DNA from: Acanthochromis polyacanthus
Taxonomy: Eukaryota; Chordata; Actinopteri; Pomacentridae
Reading direction: 5' to 3'
Assembly: GCF_021347895.1 (NCBI RefSeq)
Contig: NC_067125.1
Location: 23,291,621 to 23,355,620, forward strand
DNA: 64,000 bases
Position numbers and translations under genes: made by a program
Shown: positions 35,204 to 50,200 of the stretch, one piece after another
Layout of the letters: each line of letters opens with the position of its first letter
Position numbering within the stretch: position 1 is the first letter of the stretch
The notes under the pieces: generated by a model
Database searches by the model: none
What the model was told of the DNA's origin: nothing
The model's input: the letters and a program-made list of their open reading frames with translations, nothing else

Positions 35204-38200
35204 GGCTTTTCCAATTTGTTGTGAAATAACTGTTTAAAAACAATTGTCATTGTAGTAGTATGCTCTACATCAGCCTTTAAATGGAGGACAGTAGTGAGCT
35301 GTGAACTGGCTGTCGATCCTCCTCCTACCGGTGGAGGTCCACTGATGGACAGCCCACTGTGGCTGATCTGTCAGTAGGCTGTCTATTAACCACTGTCACT
35401 GTGGAGATTGAGTGAGGACAGGGTTCACTGGAGTGAAGGTGGAGCATGCAGTGTAGATAATGAGCACTTCACCCCCTCCACTGGACATCCTGGTTATTAA
35501 TGATGCTTGCACATGCTCGGACGCATGAGCAGAAAGGTGTCACAGCCTCATGATTAATGTGAACTAGTAAATTAGTCAGCCTGCTCATCATCATCACCAC
35601 CACCATATAAACTAATATTTACCAACGTGCTGTGCCTCACTTTGAATAAAATACCGTAGGTCTGCGTAGTCTCCCTATAGGTCTGGAACGTTCCCACAGG
35701 CTCAGTCCAATAGACTTGAGTCAGATTAAACAACCAGTTTGGGACAAAATGAGCAATGTGGGATACCAGAAGTGGGGATTTATTGAATGAATAAATGGAA
35801 CCCAGTGCCAGCGAACATACTATGTTCATGCTTTTGATATCAGATAAGATGCTGTATGATATTAGTGTGCTCTATTGGAGCTGAAGTGGAAACCAAATGT
35901 TTTTAAAAATGCTGTTTGTTGTTTTTTATTTGTCTGACATTCAGCTTTATTGTGATATTAACCCTGAATTTGGCATTTCTTTGCCACTACAACAAATTAC
36001 AAAAATATGATGTGGTTTTTGTTTGTACCAAACAAGCACTTTCCCTTACACATGGAGAATATGATTTGTTGGCCAGGAACTACAGAGCACCACATTGATT
36101 CATTTATAATTCTATGTTTTAAGACATTTTGCTATTTTCAAAAAATTTGCCTTTCATGCACATTAAATATTGTCAAACTGCAATTTTGATAATATTTATT
36201 AAACTAATTGTTCAGCCCTAGTATGTTGTTTGTTTGTTTAATGTCAGATACACTCACCTTTCTTACTGTACTGAAGGTTCTGAATGAATGAATATCAATG
36301 ATTTAGATTTATTGAAGTTCTATACTTTGTGTGCATTTTTTTTTTTTGGAGCATTTTTCTGCATTTATTACAGACAGTCGAGTATAGGTTTATCAGTATG
36401 TATCTGATCACATGGCTGTAGTTTGCATTCCCTGAAATTAGTTCATTTGTTCTGTGTGCTATTTAAGCAAAGGATTTTTATTTATTTTAGGAGTAAAATA
36501 AAACCACAATTGAGAAGTATTTGAGAGGGTTGGGTTGTTTTGTGACAAAAAGGACTGGCTATTTTTGTTACCTGGCATTCTGCCAAATGTTTGAGAATAA
36601 TTATGTTCATTCATAAAATGTCAGTCACAAATTTTCCACTGTCCAAGGAGATGTCCTCTAATAGCTGTTCTATCCTGTAGTAGGATCCAAAACACAGAGC
36701 TATTAGAAGCTTATTATTAGTCAGACAAGAGCAGAAGATCCTCACAAATAAGAAGGTGTAAGAGAGGACTGCTGTGTGTTACTGGTAAAAATAATGAAAC
36801 AATTATTAAAATAACTAAATAGAATAACTTGGAGAATGATTTAAGCTCTGACACTCTGAAGTGAGAAATAAAAACAAATCCTGGCTATCATTTTGGCAAC
36901 AATGTAGAGTATTTTCAAAGAGTACCCAACAGTTGCAGCTGTAATACAGTCACTGAACCTCCTCCAGAAGCGACTCTACAGCTGTTTAGCAAAGAACAAT
37001 ATGCCTTTTTACAGTTAATCAGTAAAAGATAAAGAGAAGGAGGTGGAGGACGGAGAGGCATTCTGCTGATCTGGCTCTGCAGTGCCTCTACACAAGGTTT
37101 TCCTGCTTCTTGTCTTGTGAATACAGCCGGCTCCAACCTTACATGACGCACAAGGGTGCTCTATTCTGCTGGTGGAGCTCTGTGCTGATCCACGTGTGTG
37201 ATTGGACGCCTGCAGCGCTGCTAAAGCCTGTGATTCAGCACTTCAGGACTAATCAGTTGTACACTCCAGCTGGGTGGATTACATGCCTATTAGATAGGTA
37301 GGAGACAGAATACATATTTTGGCAGCAGAGTCGTAGCAGCGCCCCACTGTGAGAAGGTGAGCGCCCTGCTATCCTGTACACACGGCTCTTTGTTTTAAAA
37401 GTGTACCCAGGGTAGTCTCAAAGAGAGAGGTGCTCACTTTCTCAGGAAAGCCCTGCTCCATCCTCTTACACTTCTACATATTCTCACCTGGAGGCTGTTT
37501 GGTACTATTAGTGTGATGTATTGTCCATGGAGAGCTCCACCGGAGCAACCAGGGTAGCTCGAGGGCTCTGTGGTGTTAGTAAGCTGGGCAAGTTCTACAC
37601 TTGATGTGTACTTGTGTCACAGAAACCTTTTCCAGAAAACAGGAGTTCAGCGCACCTATTTCTGTTTCCACGACAGGAACCATGATGAAAATAAGTTCTG
37701 TGGAGATGGTTTTACCCCCCAAAAGTCCCTGATTGGAGTACAGTATCTGCTGAAAATTCAGACACTTGTAGGATAGAACTTGAAGTGCCAAACATCACTG
37801 ATTGGTTGACTGTGCTGGTATTTTCTGCAGCTTTATTACACCTGACAAATTTAGAGTCCATTACTGTAAGCAGGTTGCTTAGCTTGTGGTTTGTGACCAG
37901 CTCTAAGCCTGTCATGTTTTTACTCACTGTGTCCTCATTTTTCACTTATGTATATAGTTCTGCACCTCTATGGAAACAACCCCACCATGGCTAGAAATAG
38001 AGAACAGAAAGGTCTTCAGTGAACTACAGCAAAGTTATGATACCATGCATTCTTAAATACCAACAAAAGTGTAATTTCTATGATTGTTTATTTTACTAAA
38101 ATTTTAAAGAGCCTCGAATCGGCCCACAGGCATTACGATGCTGAAGAAACGGTGGTGAATGAACTTGGCTTCTCAGCTATTAGAGTTGAATTTGTAGTTT

Positions 38201-41200
38201 TTTACAGAATCAGATCCAAAATGTTTATGTTCTGCATATTTTAGAAGGCAAAATAAAGCAACTCTGATTAAGTGTCATAAGTTTAGGTTTAGATTTAGTT
38301 TATTCTCCCTAGAAAGAAGCGTCACTGCCTGAAAGACAGCTGGAAAATCTTAAATCTGGCTCTGATAAATGGTACAATTTTGGTGTGTTTTTAATTTAAT
38401 TTTTTTTAACATAGCACGCCATTCAAACCACAGGCAGGTTTTGTGATTCAGAGGGTTCATGAGAAAAGAATTTGATGGTTTATGATGTCATGAGTCTGTC
38501 AGTTTCTTTAGTGTTACTTTTTAAAAGTAAGTGTCTTTGTGGTTGCAGAAACCAAATATGCAACTTGCAAGTTTTTAGCCAACAGATGTACAAGACACCT
38601 GCAAAATATTTCTGCAAAAGAGCTCACTGGATGATGCACATGGTCAGTGAGGATATCATTAAAATCTGGTTTTTGTTTGGGCCACTTCACGATTCAGTTA
38701 CTCTCAGCGCTCCACCAGCAAACCCTTTCTGTGTTTTAATGGAGCACATGGGGGCTTTTCTGGCAGCTGCTGTACCCAGAGCAGTGTGTTCAGCTAAAGG
38801 ACTGGATGTACACTGGATTTTCTATAGCCGATATCCTCCATTAAAAATACATTGCTCCATCTGGATTCCTGTCCTGTGGGTTATCTCAGGACACCTTCAA
38901 ATGATGCATTATTTGGTAATGATTTTTCTCATTCTACAGCTGTATGCAGGAATAAGCAGCACTTTTTCCTTTTAATTGTACTGCAAGCAGACTGTCCCTC
39001 TTCTGTACCATTAGTGGGTAACTCAGCACTGCACAGCTCATTCTCGATTTAAATCCTTCCTTGGACTTTATTTCTGACTTCTCTAATCTGTTTTTATGAG
39101 TTCCTTTTTCTCTCAGGGAGGCATCTTCACATGCAACACGCATTCCCTGTAATTCAATTCCCTTTCTGCAGTTTTCTGAAGAATAGCCATTTCCTATTTC
39201 TGCGAGTGTTTAATAAGCACCAACAGGTCTCATCTGTCTCTGCAGGATTATGTTAGGGTTGAGCTTTGGAATGAGAGCTATTCCTGACCTCTGATGACCC
39301 CAGAGAACCAAAAGAGCCGATGCATATCACTATGCAACTTCATGAATTATGTGATCAAGGCATGAAAATCCATTCTGGTTTTTAAATATTAAATGGATTT
39401 TCTGGCTGCTCTGTGGATCTGCAGTAAACAGAATTTCTTACCAACTCCTAGAGCGAGTGGAAACCTACAAGAGGAATTCATTAATTTCAATCGTGAACGT
39501 TTCATGCTGAAATGTTAAATTTTGCTTGATATCAATAATGATGGATCGTTTTTAATAATCTATTTTAATAAACAACAAAAGAAAAAAGGTTTAGTTTGTT
39601 TCTACCCTTTTTATTTTTGAGTGCATCTGTTTTTTTTTATTAAGGTCAATTGCTAATGATATCAAAATTACATGAAAAATTAAAAACACTCAAATATTTG
39701 CATTTATATACACTACCAGTCAAAAGTTTGGACACATCTTCTCTTTTAGTGCTTTGTATTAAATTATTTTAAACATTGTAGATTAATACTGAAGACATCA
39801 AAACTATAAAGGAATACATATGGAATTATGCTGCAAACAAAAAGTGTTAATCTTCAGTAATAATCCACAATGTAGAAAATATTACAAATAAATAAAAAGC
39901 ATTGAATGAGAAGGTGGTAGTGTATATTTACATCAATCTAAATAACTATGGATAAAGCAGTAATGGCACCTTAATACACACCCAAAGGTGCACAGAGGGC
40001 AACCGGGGTGAAACTGCTGCACTCCACTGAGGTTAAATGTCTGTCCTGGATCAGGTGTTACCTAGCTGGGACCCTGCATCGATTTCTACAAGCACCACAG
40101 CATCAAGTGTGTCTTCCCTCATAGCAGGCTGCTGGGTCATGAGCGTGTTTAGACCACAAAGCCCGTCTCACAAGGACAGTCAGTGGTCCCTGCTGGCTGC
40201 ATCCTCCACCGCCGGAGCTCTGCAGGCACAGCGAGGGGTAACAAGAGGCCCGTGTCCATAGACCAGAGTGACGTAGGGCGCTTCATTATCCAGTGATATG
40301 ATGGGCTGTTTCTGAACCAGGGAGGGAGCACACGTGGAGTTTGTTCACACAGCTGAACTTTGTGTTTTCGTCATGTGCTTTTATGGTGGTTTGCCTGTAA
40401 TGCATTTAACTACTGAACATTTTATCAGACAGTTTTCCACTTGCTGCTGTTGGCTCGTTTCTCTATCAGGCCTATCCTGATGCATCAAAGGCATGTCAGT
40501 TTCAGATTCCAGTGGACAACAACCATTGGTCATATTTTCTTCTGGGCTCCACACTATAAAGCAACAGTTTGCCGTCTGACACAAACTGACACACACTTGC
40601 TGACTGAAGCTTCAGTGTAAAGGCAACAACTGGTTATGTGAGGGGTTATTCATAGGGCTGTCTCTTGGTTTGGTGTATGTCTGACCTGTAGTGGACTTGC
40701 TGCGACTGTGAGGTTTCCAGGCACCCACTGGAAACTCTAGGACTGCAGGAAGTCACTGAAATAGTCCTGCATATAACCCACCCACATAAAACCATAATTT
40801 GACGCTTCAGTTGTTGCATGTCTGCTTCCTGAAAATGAGAGCATTTCCCAAAATGTCGAGCTGTTCCTTTAATGCGGTTACAGTACACATGCAGCCAACG
40901 GGGGGAAATTTCACCAAGTCTCAGTCGTGATCTTCAGTCTCAGGAAAAAAGCCTGCATAGTGATGACAGGCAGTTAATGGATGACACATTCAGCGTGCCC
41001 TTTCACTTCTTTTGCAGCTTCCTGAGGCTCTTGCTGTAAACCTCTCCAGAACTGAGGGAATTAGGAGAATTTGTATGAAGCCCTAATATGGAGATAAGTT
41101 AGTTGAAGGTGTAGTTGCACCCACCCACTAGCTGATCCAGTCATTTAAAAAGCTTCATCCATCAATCCCCTGCTTCATCAATCCTGTCAAACACCAGCAT

Positions 41201-44200
41201 CCTGGTATTGCTAGCGAAAGCAGTTTCCTGTCATTTATTTGCATCATTTGTTTCTTTAGATCACTTTGTTTGTACAGTCGGAATTAAAGAAGATGAGAAC
41301 TAAACTAAATTCAGTTGTGGCTAGAAATATGCAGTGGAACTGTGTCTGAGTGGTTTCATGGTAACTGTAGGGGGGAAGAGGTCACCAGGCCAACCAAAGT
41401 ACACTTTTCTAAAGAACTGGACTAAAGGGTGTGAATGCGTATGTACCTGTCATCCCATCTGCTACATGCAGTCTGCGCGAATGGGCACAATTTATTACTG
41501 GACCGTGGACCAGTAAACAGTAATTTTTTACTGGACCGAAACAGTTTTTACTGGACCGAATATTTTATGCACAAATGTACCAAAAGCTGATGTATAATTT
41601 AATTTTAATAATTGTTATACAAATTTACTACTTTATTAATTATGTTTGCGGGTATGTATGAAACCATGGGCGAAGAGAAATTACCGTTTTTATATAGAAT
41701 AAACCGTACAAAATTAACTATTGGATAAAGAAAAGTACTCATTTGAGATCAAAACATAAATCATGTACTCAACCATGCTAGAAGTACTATAAATCACAGA
41801 GCAATGTGGCTGGGTCAAGCAGAGCGACCTAGTAGAAGCGAAATGAGGTGTGGTTTATTTATTTTCTGTTTATATCATGCGTTTTTATCGCGTGATATCG
41901 CTGTTCACACGAGAGCCTCTCTGAGGAGCAGCCCTCCCCATCCGGACGGCGCGCCGCTGCGCTGCGCTTGCTGTGTGCTTTGACTTTCAGAGCAAGACAG
42001 CGGCGCTTCGTTCCGCATTATGTGGAACTTCGGGGTTACAGGGAAAAAAAATTACACCGGACATGAGACCGGTAATGTAGTAAGTTTTACCGGACTTTTG
42101 GTACACAAATCGGATTTGACCGATGGTCCGACGTCATTGGCGCACACTGTACATGGGGTTTTTATGGGGTTGGCAGGATTTTGATTTTGATAATGTAAAT
42201 AATGTAGAGCTTCCACTGCTTAGTTTCAGACCCATACTGTAGTCTCCTATTTCACCCTTTCTGACAGTTGTAGGAGAAGTCTGCACTGTTATCTTGGTCT
42301 GAACCTACATTAACCTTCAAAGTATACGGCCACTTAAAAATGACCTTATTTTTGAAAGAAAAGCAGCTTTTTTTCAATGAGGATAGCATTAAATGAATGA
42401 TAAATCCAGTGTAGACATTGTTAATGTGGTAAATGACTATTCTATCTGTAAACAGCTGATTTTTAATGGAATATCTCCATAGGGGTACAGAGGAACCTTT
42501 CCAGCAACCATCACTCCTGTGTTCTAATGCTACATTGTGTTAGCTAGTGGTGTTAAAAGGCTCATTGATGATTAGAAAACCCTTGTGCAGTTATGTTAGC
42601 TCATGAATAAAAGTGTGAGTTTTCATGGAAGACATGGAATAGTACTACTACTTTTGAACAGTATTGTATGTTGGGCCCAGATGTTTACACATCTAGTCTA
42701 AAACCTCCTAAACTTCATGCAGACCCATTGGGGGCCGGTGATTAGTATTGGACATGTTGGATATTTACGGGTTAAAACCTTTTTGTTCTGATTATTGCTC
42801 TACCCCCTGAAGCAGTAAAGGCTGTTTCCAAGCACCACTAAACGTTCTCGCCCTTGAGGCGTGTATTACACATATTCAGACTGATCCCCCAGCCGTTTTA
42901 TCTGGACTGGTTTAGCCTTGAGCTTTTTTTTTTTCTATCGGCAAAGTATAAATGATGTTACAGTGAGTTGTTGCACCACAGTCTCTATTTTGTTTATATC
43001 TGTTTCCTCATGAGATCACGTGAGGTTGAGCTCTGCTTCCTGACTCCTCCCTCTGGTACTGTATTCGTGATCATATCCTGCAGTCTGTGATGCACCATTA
43101 TTTTCAAAACTTGCAGTGTGTGCATGTCTGAGATTAGAGAGGAGAATATCTGTGAAGTTTCTTATTACTGTGTGCGTGCAGTGCAACTGGATTTCTGTTA
43201 GGATTTTAAACCCGCTGTAGTCACAGGGTTTCTGCGGGGCTTTAAAAAGCGTTAATAGTCATTAAATTGATTTATCTAAAATGAAGGCCTTAAATGGCAT
43301 TACAGATCATTAAATTTGATTCTCAGTGGCATTAAAAATTCTTTCTGCAGTCTTCAAGAAAATATTTGACAATAATAATATATAATTATAGACTGATTTG
43401 TCAGATATGTGCATCTGCGTGAACATGCCGAAGCATTGTGATAATTGTTCCAGCCGTTAGGGTACAATTGCCAAAAACTGCATGTTTTTAAAGTGTCCGG
43501 CAGTCTGAACCAGGTGGAGGAGAGCTGGGAAATGGGGAAACACAAATTCTAGCAAAAATGGCTAAACGTGGATTTCAGAGAATGACTGCAGCCCGTTGGT
43601 GGTCAGGGGTGGTTTCTGGATTCAGAAATAGTGAAATGTAAGGACAGTCTTCATATAAAAATCATCTTTTACAAAAAACAAACCCATGTAATTTTTTGAG
43701 TTCACAGTAGTGGCATTAAAATGTTTACAGTCTAGCATTAAAATGGCATTAAAAAGCATTAAATTTGACTGGCTGATTTCTGCAGAAACCCTGAGTCAGA
43801 ATCTGCAATAAGATTGTGTGTTTGCTGTGTGTGAGTGAGCAACGAACCTGGAAAATTTTGCATTGTAAAATGTTTCATTTTAGTTTTATTGATTTACCTG
43901 TTTAAATATAGACCACAAGTAAAAAGGTTTCAGGTGCCTTTATCATTCATACATACGTACATTTAGAAGTTACTGATTAAAGTGTGCTCTATTTTGAATG
44001 ATTTCTGAATGTTTTCCCAATGCTCAACTAGTCTAAATTTAAATGTCTGTTCTTTTAATCAGCAAGGAATTAGTTGTTGGGAATGTCCCTAGCTTTGGCT
44101 TCTCTTGTGTTTGACCACAGTTGGATCTTGATGAAAGTAGGGCCGTCCCTGAAAGGAAAATCTGTTTTTTGCATTGACTATGTGAATGTGAGATAATTTG

Positions 44201-47200
44201 AGTAGGGGAATGTTGTTCAACAAGAACATTCAAATAAAAGCTGTTTTCTTTCGTTGGTTTTCCCTTTTAAGTCTTGAGTCAGCCGTACAGTGGATTGCTC
44301 TGAGGCAGCTGTTGCTCAGTATTATTAGACTAGCTTTGGTTTTTGCTGTTGCTATTTATCACTTTCTACTAGAACAAGTAGACCGCTTTAATGTGTTTCC
44401 TCACAACATGGTGTGTGTGGGAGGTGCTCACGTCTCTACCAGCTGGGCAGTCTTCTAGGTAAAACCTGAAGCCACATGGACTCTGTTGCCCCCTGTAGAC
44501 TGTTGTCAGAGGTTACCATCACATGTAACTGACCTAAGCACGTGGTTTAAAGCAGTTTTAATACAGGATAGTGTGTTTTTCCAACATAAAATAGGTACTT
44601 CTTTCCTCCTGGGATGGTCATAATTAATTTAAAATCAGTGGCTCATTGTTGACATGCTTCAGTCCCAGCAGGTGGATTTGGATACAGCGTGGATAACTAA
44701 ACTGTGATCAGTGATAACTAGAGCCAGTGATGCAGCACAGCTTGAGCGGTGTTCCATTTGACAGGAATGGCACTGTTCTGCTTCTTGCATACCTTGATTT
44801 TGTGCTGTGGAGGGTTTCAATTGTGACACGCTGACAGAAAATGTTGTGTGTGCATGAACAAGCACTTAACTGCAGGTCAGTGTGGAGCAGATTAGAAAGG
44901 CTATCAGTCTGTGAGTAATGGGAGCTGATTGTTGATGGAGAGGTGTGGCTGCTTGGGTGAAATTAGAGAAAGAAGAAACGGGCATCACATTACTGCTGTG
45001 CTGTGGTAACCTACCCATACCAAATCACAGAGCCATTGCAGGGTTCATTATAATGTGACAGAAGACACAGTCTGTTTATTGTCTTACCAACAGTTCAAAA
45101 TCCCACATTTATCTCTTTTGGTATGAAACAGAATAGAACAATGTAGTCTCATTTTGTGACCAGTAAATCACTGATGTGTCTTGATACGTTTTCTGTATTC
45201 AAAGATGCCATTTTTTTTTATTCCTGCTACATCAGTGGACCTGTTGATTTCTGAAGTGACTGCATCTTCAGCATTAGTGTTTGAACTGACCGTACAGTGC
45301 ACAGAGTGCTGCTGCATCTGGAACGCTCCATCAGTGTTTGATCGGGACGCTGGGACAATAGGGCTGTGTGTGTTTCACTGCAGCAGCAGAGCAAGCAAGC
45401 TAATTGTTTCAGTTGGGACTTACCTAGTATCACCATGACATAGCTGTGACCTGGAGTGGAAGCCTTTAGCATGGCACAGCACAGGACAACAGAGTGTATG
45501 TGAAGCACAGCGTGGCTAATAGAGCTGATACAGCTCTGTACCAGCACAGGGGGACACTGTGGAAGTGTGTGTTTGACCAATGTGTGCCAGGAGCAGAACA
45601 GCACCAAGCTGTGGGATTTAGTGTTCTTTTTATTATTGTGATTTCACATTATCAGCACAATATACACAGAAGCACACAGCTTTATAAGCTGCTTTGAGTT
45701 AAAAGAACTCTTCAGGATTTTTTGCATTTTTTTGTGCATAGTCTAGCTTGATAGGGAGTACAATTCCCAGGTCCTCTCATGATGTCAGTGTCAGGTTGTT
45801 AAAAAGTTACAGATAATGGGTGAATCAGACTCTCCTTGCAACACTGTGAAGGTGTAGCAGGAGGAAGTTCGACTGATTCATTTTAACCAAAGTTAGATGA
45901 GAAGATGTGTAGTTTTTGTCTGGTACTGTGCCTGTTAACACATCCAACATACACAGAGCATCATTATCAGTATATTGCACACGGGTCCACTTCTCAATCT
46001 AAGCATGGTGTTTACTAGTTTTGACTTAAATTCATATTTTTGTTATTGCAATATGAGCATGCTCAAAAAACACATCGCAAAATATTGCAGAGTAGGAAAA
46101 ATATTTTTTTGAGTATTCATGTGCAGTTTATTCATTAAAAACATGTTCAAAATGATTTATTTTAAATACATTTTTAAGTGGGCATTGGTTATTCAGTGTT
46201 TGGGCTGTAATAGCAGCGTACTTATTGCAGCAGAAGGCCATAGGAAATGTGTAACTAATACACTTTAATGTTTGTTTATAATACAGGTCATATCATCATT
46301 GCAGTTTTGAACAATCCTATCACGCATCACAGATCCTCCTTGTATTGTGTACATATATTCTCACTCTCTTGTTTGGCTGCTGGATGTTTGACTTAATTAT
46401 TGCCCAATTAAGCTAAAGGTTAAGTGAGAGATTCCTTTGACTTTACCCATTTAACATTTCATGTAGCCATTTGAGCTGTTTTTAATATGACATTTCTATT
46501 AGTAGACTTTAAAACTGCCAGTGTGGATTCCTTTATTGCTGACATTTAACCCAGACCTTCTCTAAACAGCACTTTATTCTTGTGATTTCTAAAAATTCCC
46601 ACTAAACCCGTGACTGTAATCAACTTTTCATCTGTTTAGTCCAGCATTAGTTCAGGCAGATCACTGAGGTTATACTGGCATCAGCTGCTTAGCGACCAGC
46701 TGACTGGCAACATCCAGTCATATAACCAAAAGTAGACAGGGCTGCCGTTATAACCTGACACTTCTCACTAGCGCTCTGCTGGGACTGTCATGCTGCATCA
46801 GCTCCCTCCAACCCCTGGACGTCCTTCTCATACGCCAAGCGTTTGGTGTCCACTTTTTGCTTTTCCTTTAGACATTAGAGGGGTGTAAAAGGATGCTCCT
46901 CCTCACTGCCAACAGTTTTCAGTCAGTAGAAATGCTTCCATCACTATTTAAATTTAAACAAAGGCAGATGATTTATCACACATAAAGAGTTTGTCTATTC
47001 CTATGTACTACATTCCTTACATTATTTTACTGATTCCTTTTTTTTTAAACAGACAAACTGAGTGACCTGCAGATCTTGAACTGATTCTTGATCTCTCCTA
47101 ATTTAATCACCTCTCTCTCTCTGTGTGCCACTCTAGTTACCGATGTGGAATTGAAGCGGCTGAAAGATGCCTTCAAGAGAACCAGCGGCCTCTCCTATTA

Positions 47201-50200
47201 CATGACCCAGCAGTGCTTCTACAGGGAAGTGCTTGGAGATGGAGTTCCCCCTAAAGTTGCAGAGGTAAGCCACAGTGATGTGACACACCAAGCATCCTTC
47301 ACCCACATCCACTGTCAGTGAGAAGTGTTGGTGCAGTTAAATACTTAATGATTTCCAGGTAGCCCCTGACCTGGTTGGTGTGGTTAGGTCTTAAATGCCT
47401 CCTAACACTGAGCAGCCTCTGGGTGTTTTGTGCGCTGTCACCTTTTAGTCGCTGTGGGTTGAGTCCTGCACCTCTATGGAAACGGCACCACCATGGCTAC
47501 AGAGAATTCAGAAATGTTTTCTGTGCAGTAGAACACAGTTATAATGCTGTAAATCATAAAGGAAAATTATTTCTTTCTTTGCTTTTTTCCCCATTGACAT
47601 GGAATCAGCAAATCTAACTTTTTTTTTTTTTTTTAACAAGTGCTGACCACAGGTGTTACTCATACAAACATCTTTCCATGCTGGTCTCCTGTATGCTTTG
47701 TGAAAACACGTTCAGCCCATTTCTGTCAAAAACAGAATTTTTGTCATGTGACTGCTGGTTGCTCCTCAATGACTAATCGCTTCTCAGTTGTACTTGGAAC
47801 ACATAATTATGTTTTTGAAACTGTCTATTTTTTATTAAGTTTTTGAATGAGACTTGCACAACAAACTGATTTTATTTAAACATCAACACTGAATTAAGCT
47901 GGTATACTAATGTAGACTCTGTTTTTTTCAGGATAACATTCTGTTCAAACTTGGTGGAGGGTTTTGAGGTTCAGATAGTTAAAGAGCAGGACACCTTTGC
48001 ACTTGACAGACCCCCCGCCTCCACCAAAAAAAAAAAAATCCTGTTATGTCTGCACTGCCTGTAGACACCACGGTCCTATTATTATCACACTTGAACTTAT
48101 TTTATGGCTCTTATCCAGGTTGTTTTCTCCTGAATAGATCCTTGCTTGTGTTGTATTACTCTCGGATGTATGTCGCTTTGGATTAAAGCATCTGCTAAAT
48201 GAAACTGTAGAATAGTAGGGAGTTATTTTTTGTGTTGGTTAGTTGCCCTTTACCTTTAGATCCACTGGAAAAGACAGGCTCTGTTGAATGTGTTATGGAG
48301 GAGAGCAATCAATGTTGCTCCGGATGGTGTTACAGTTCGGGGTTTCGAGCACAGGGCATGGTGACAGAGTGATAACTGGGGTCAGCCACAACACAGACTT
48401 TTTATCTGTAGCTCTCCTATGTCGTCCTTTCTTAATTAAATGCATCAGAAGAAGGGATCAGCACTCTACTGGTACTAAAAGTGGATCCTTCATAACCTGT
48501 AAATAGCTGTTACTGCCTCTTCTCCAATGATTTGCATTATCCATAGTCCTCCTCTGATAATTTTGCATTAAACCCAGCTCTGCATGCCACTGGAGGACTT
48601 AGAGGTCCCCTAAAAAGGCATTATTACACAAGATCACAATGGAGATGGCTGTTAGACTACACAGGATCAATTTTAAGTGTAAACCAATGAGCTTCTGTTA
48701 TGGAGATTGACTGTAAGAATGGCCCACTGTTCCTTAGACTGAGTCCATTCTTAACTGCTTCACAAAATGGATGTATCACAGTTATTGTTTGTATCAAAGG
48801 TAGAATCCTGTTTTTGTGAAACTGCTAATGGAAATAAATATCTGCAAATGCTGCTTTGAATACATTTATGGCTGCTGCTGATGGAAAGAGACTCATGGAG
48901 TAGATTCAGAGGCCGTGTTGTTTTTCTGTGCTTTTCTTTCAAGTAATTCTGAGTCATCAGTGCCATCGACATGCACCTACCCTCGATAAAATCACGTCAT
49001 TATATGTGCAGCAGCGTTGCTTTATGCAAATGCGTACATGCTCATCATTCACACTGTGGCTGTCATGCAGAATCCACAGCACTGCAGTTCCATATCGTCC
49101 ATAGCTCTTGTTTCCCTCACACTTCCTCATCTCACTGAGGCCTTTCCCTTCACTTTTCCTCACTTATCATTCTCAAGTTACTCCAGTTGAAAGCTGCAGT
49201 GTTTTCCTCTGGCAGTTGAACTTGACAGATTGAAAAAATACTCGGATTGAGAGGGGATGGGGATTTAAGCATGTAAGTTTTCCACAAAACAGCTAAGTAA
49301 GAGCTTGAAATCTTTTGGTGTAAATGTGATCAAAGATAGTGGAACTGTCGTTAATGCATTTAGAGTACGCTGGAGGCTTTGTGTTTTTTGCTTCATTTGC
49401 AAACTAAACCGTGATTGGCTGTCAAACTATTTGTGGTGTCACAAATTCTCCTGATATGTCTCTGCATTAAACTTAGATTTTAGATGGCTTCAGAGAATCA
49501 TTTCCCCCCTCAGCAGCTCAGTATGGTGTCAAACACTGCATCTATAGTAGGAGTCTATCACTGTGTGTAATTAAACTGAGCCCTTTAGGCCAAGATGGGT
49601 GTTTTTTTTTTCAGAATAAGACTTCTGTTTAGTTTGCCCCGTGATCCAAATAATTATTGATAAAAGTCTGTTTATGTCCATGTACCCACCTCCATCCATC
49701 CACTGTCTTTTCACCTCATCTGTACCATCATTAGGGTGGCAGGGGGCTGGAGTCTATCCCAGCTGACTTAGGGTGAAGGCAGGAGACATATGGGCAGGTA
49801 ACAGTCTAGGGCTACATATAGAGGACTCTACGGACAATTTAGAGTTATCAATTAACCTTAGCATGTTTTTAGACTGTGGGAGGAAGCCAAAGAACCTGGA
49901 GAAAACCCATGCAGGGAAAGCATTCAAACTCCATGCAGAAAGATCCTGGAAAGGCCGGAATGCAAACCCTGGATCGTCTAGCTGCAAGGTGACAGTGCTA
50001 CCCACCCAGCCACTGTGTAGCCCTCATACCCACATTCTAGTGCGCAAATCCCACCTCGTGTGTTTTGGCAATGCACCAGTTATTGTCAATTATATACAAC
50101 ATGCAAGCAGGGTTCAGACACTGTGTCATTTTTCTTAATACTGAACGATGTGTTCACTTCCATATTTTAATTGTCCTTCCTGCTGCCAGAACCTGCGACT

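Noticed and set aside
38472..38975. 167-codon plus frame in USP32 intron 1
   Set aside because: No recognisable domain, no repeat-derived motif and atypical composition; most likely chance.
45227..45607. 126-codon minus frame in intron 1
   Set aside because: No motifs; Cys/Ser/His-rich low-information composition.
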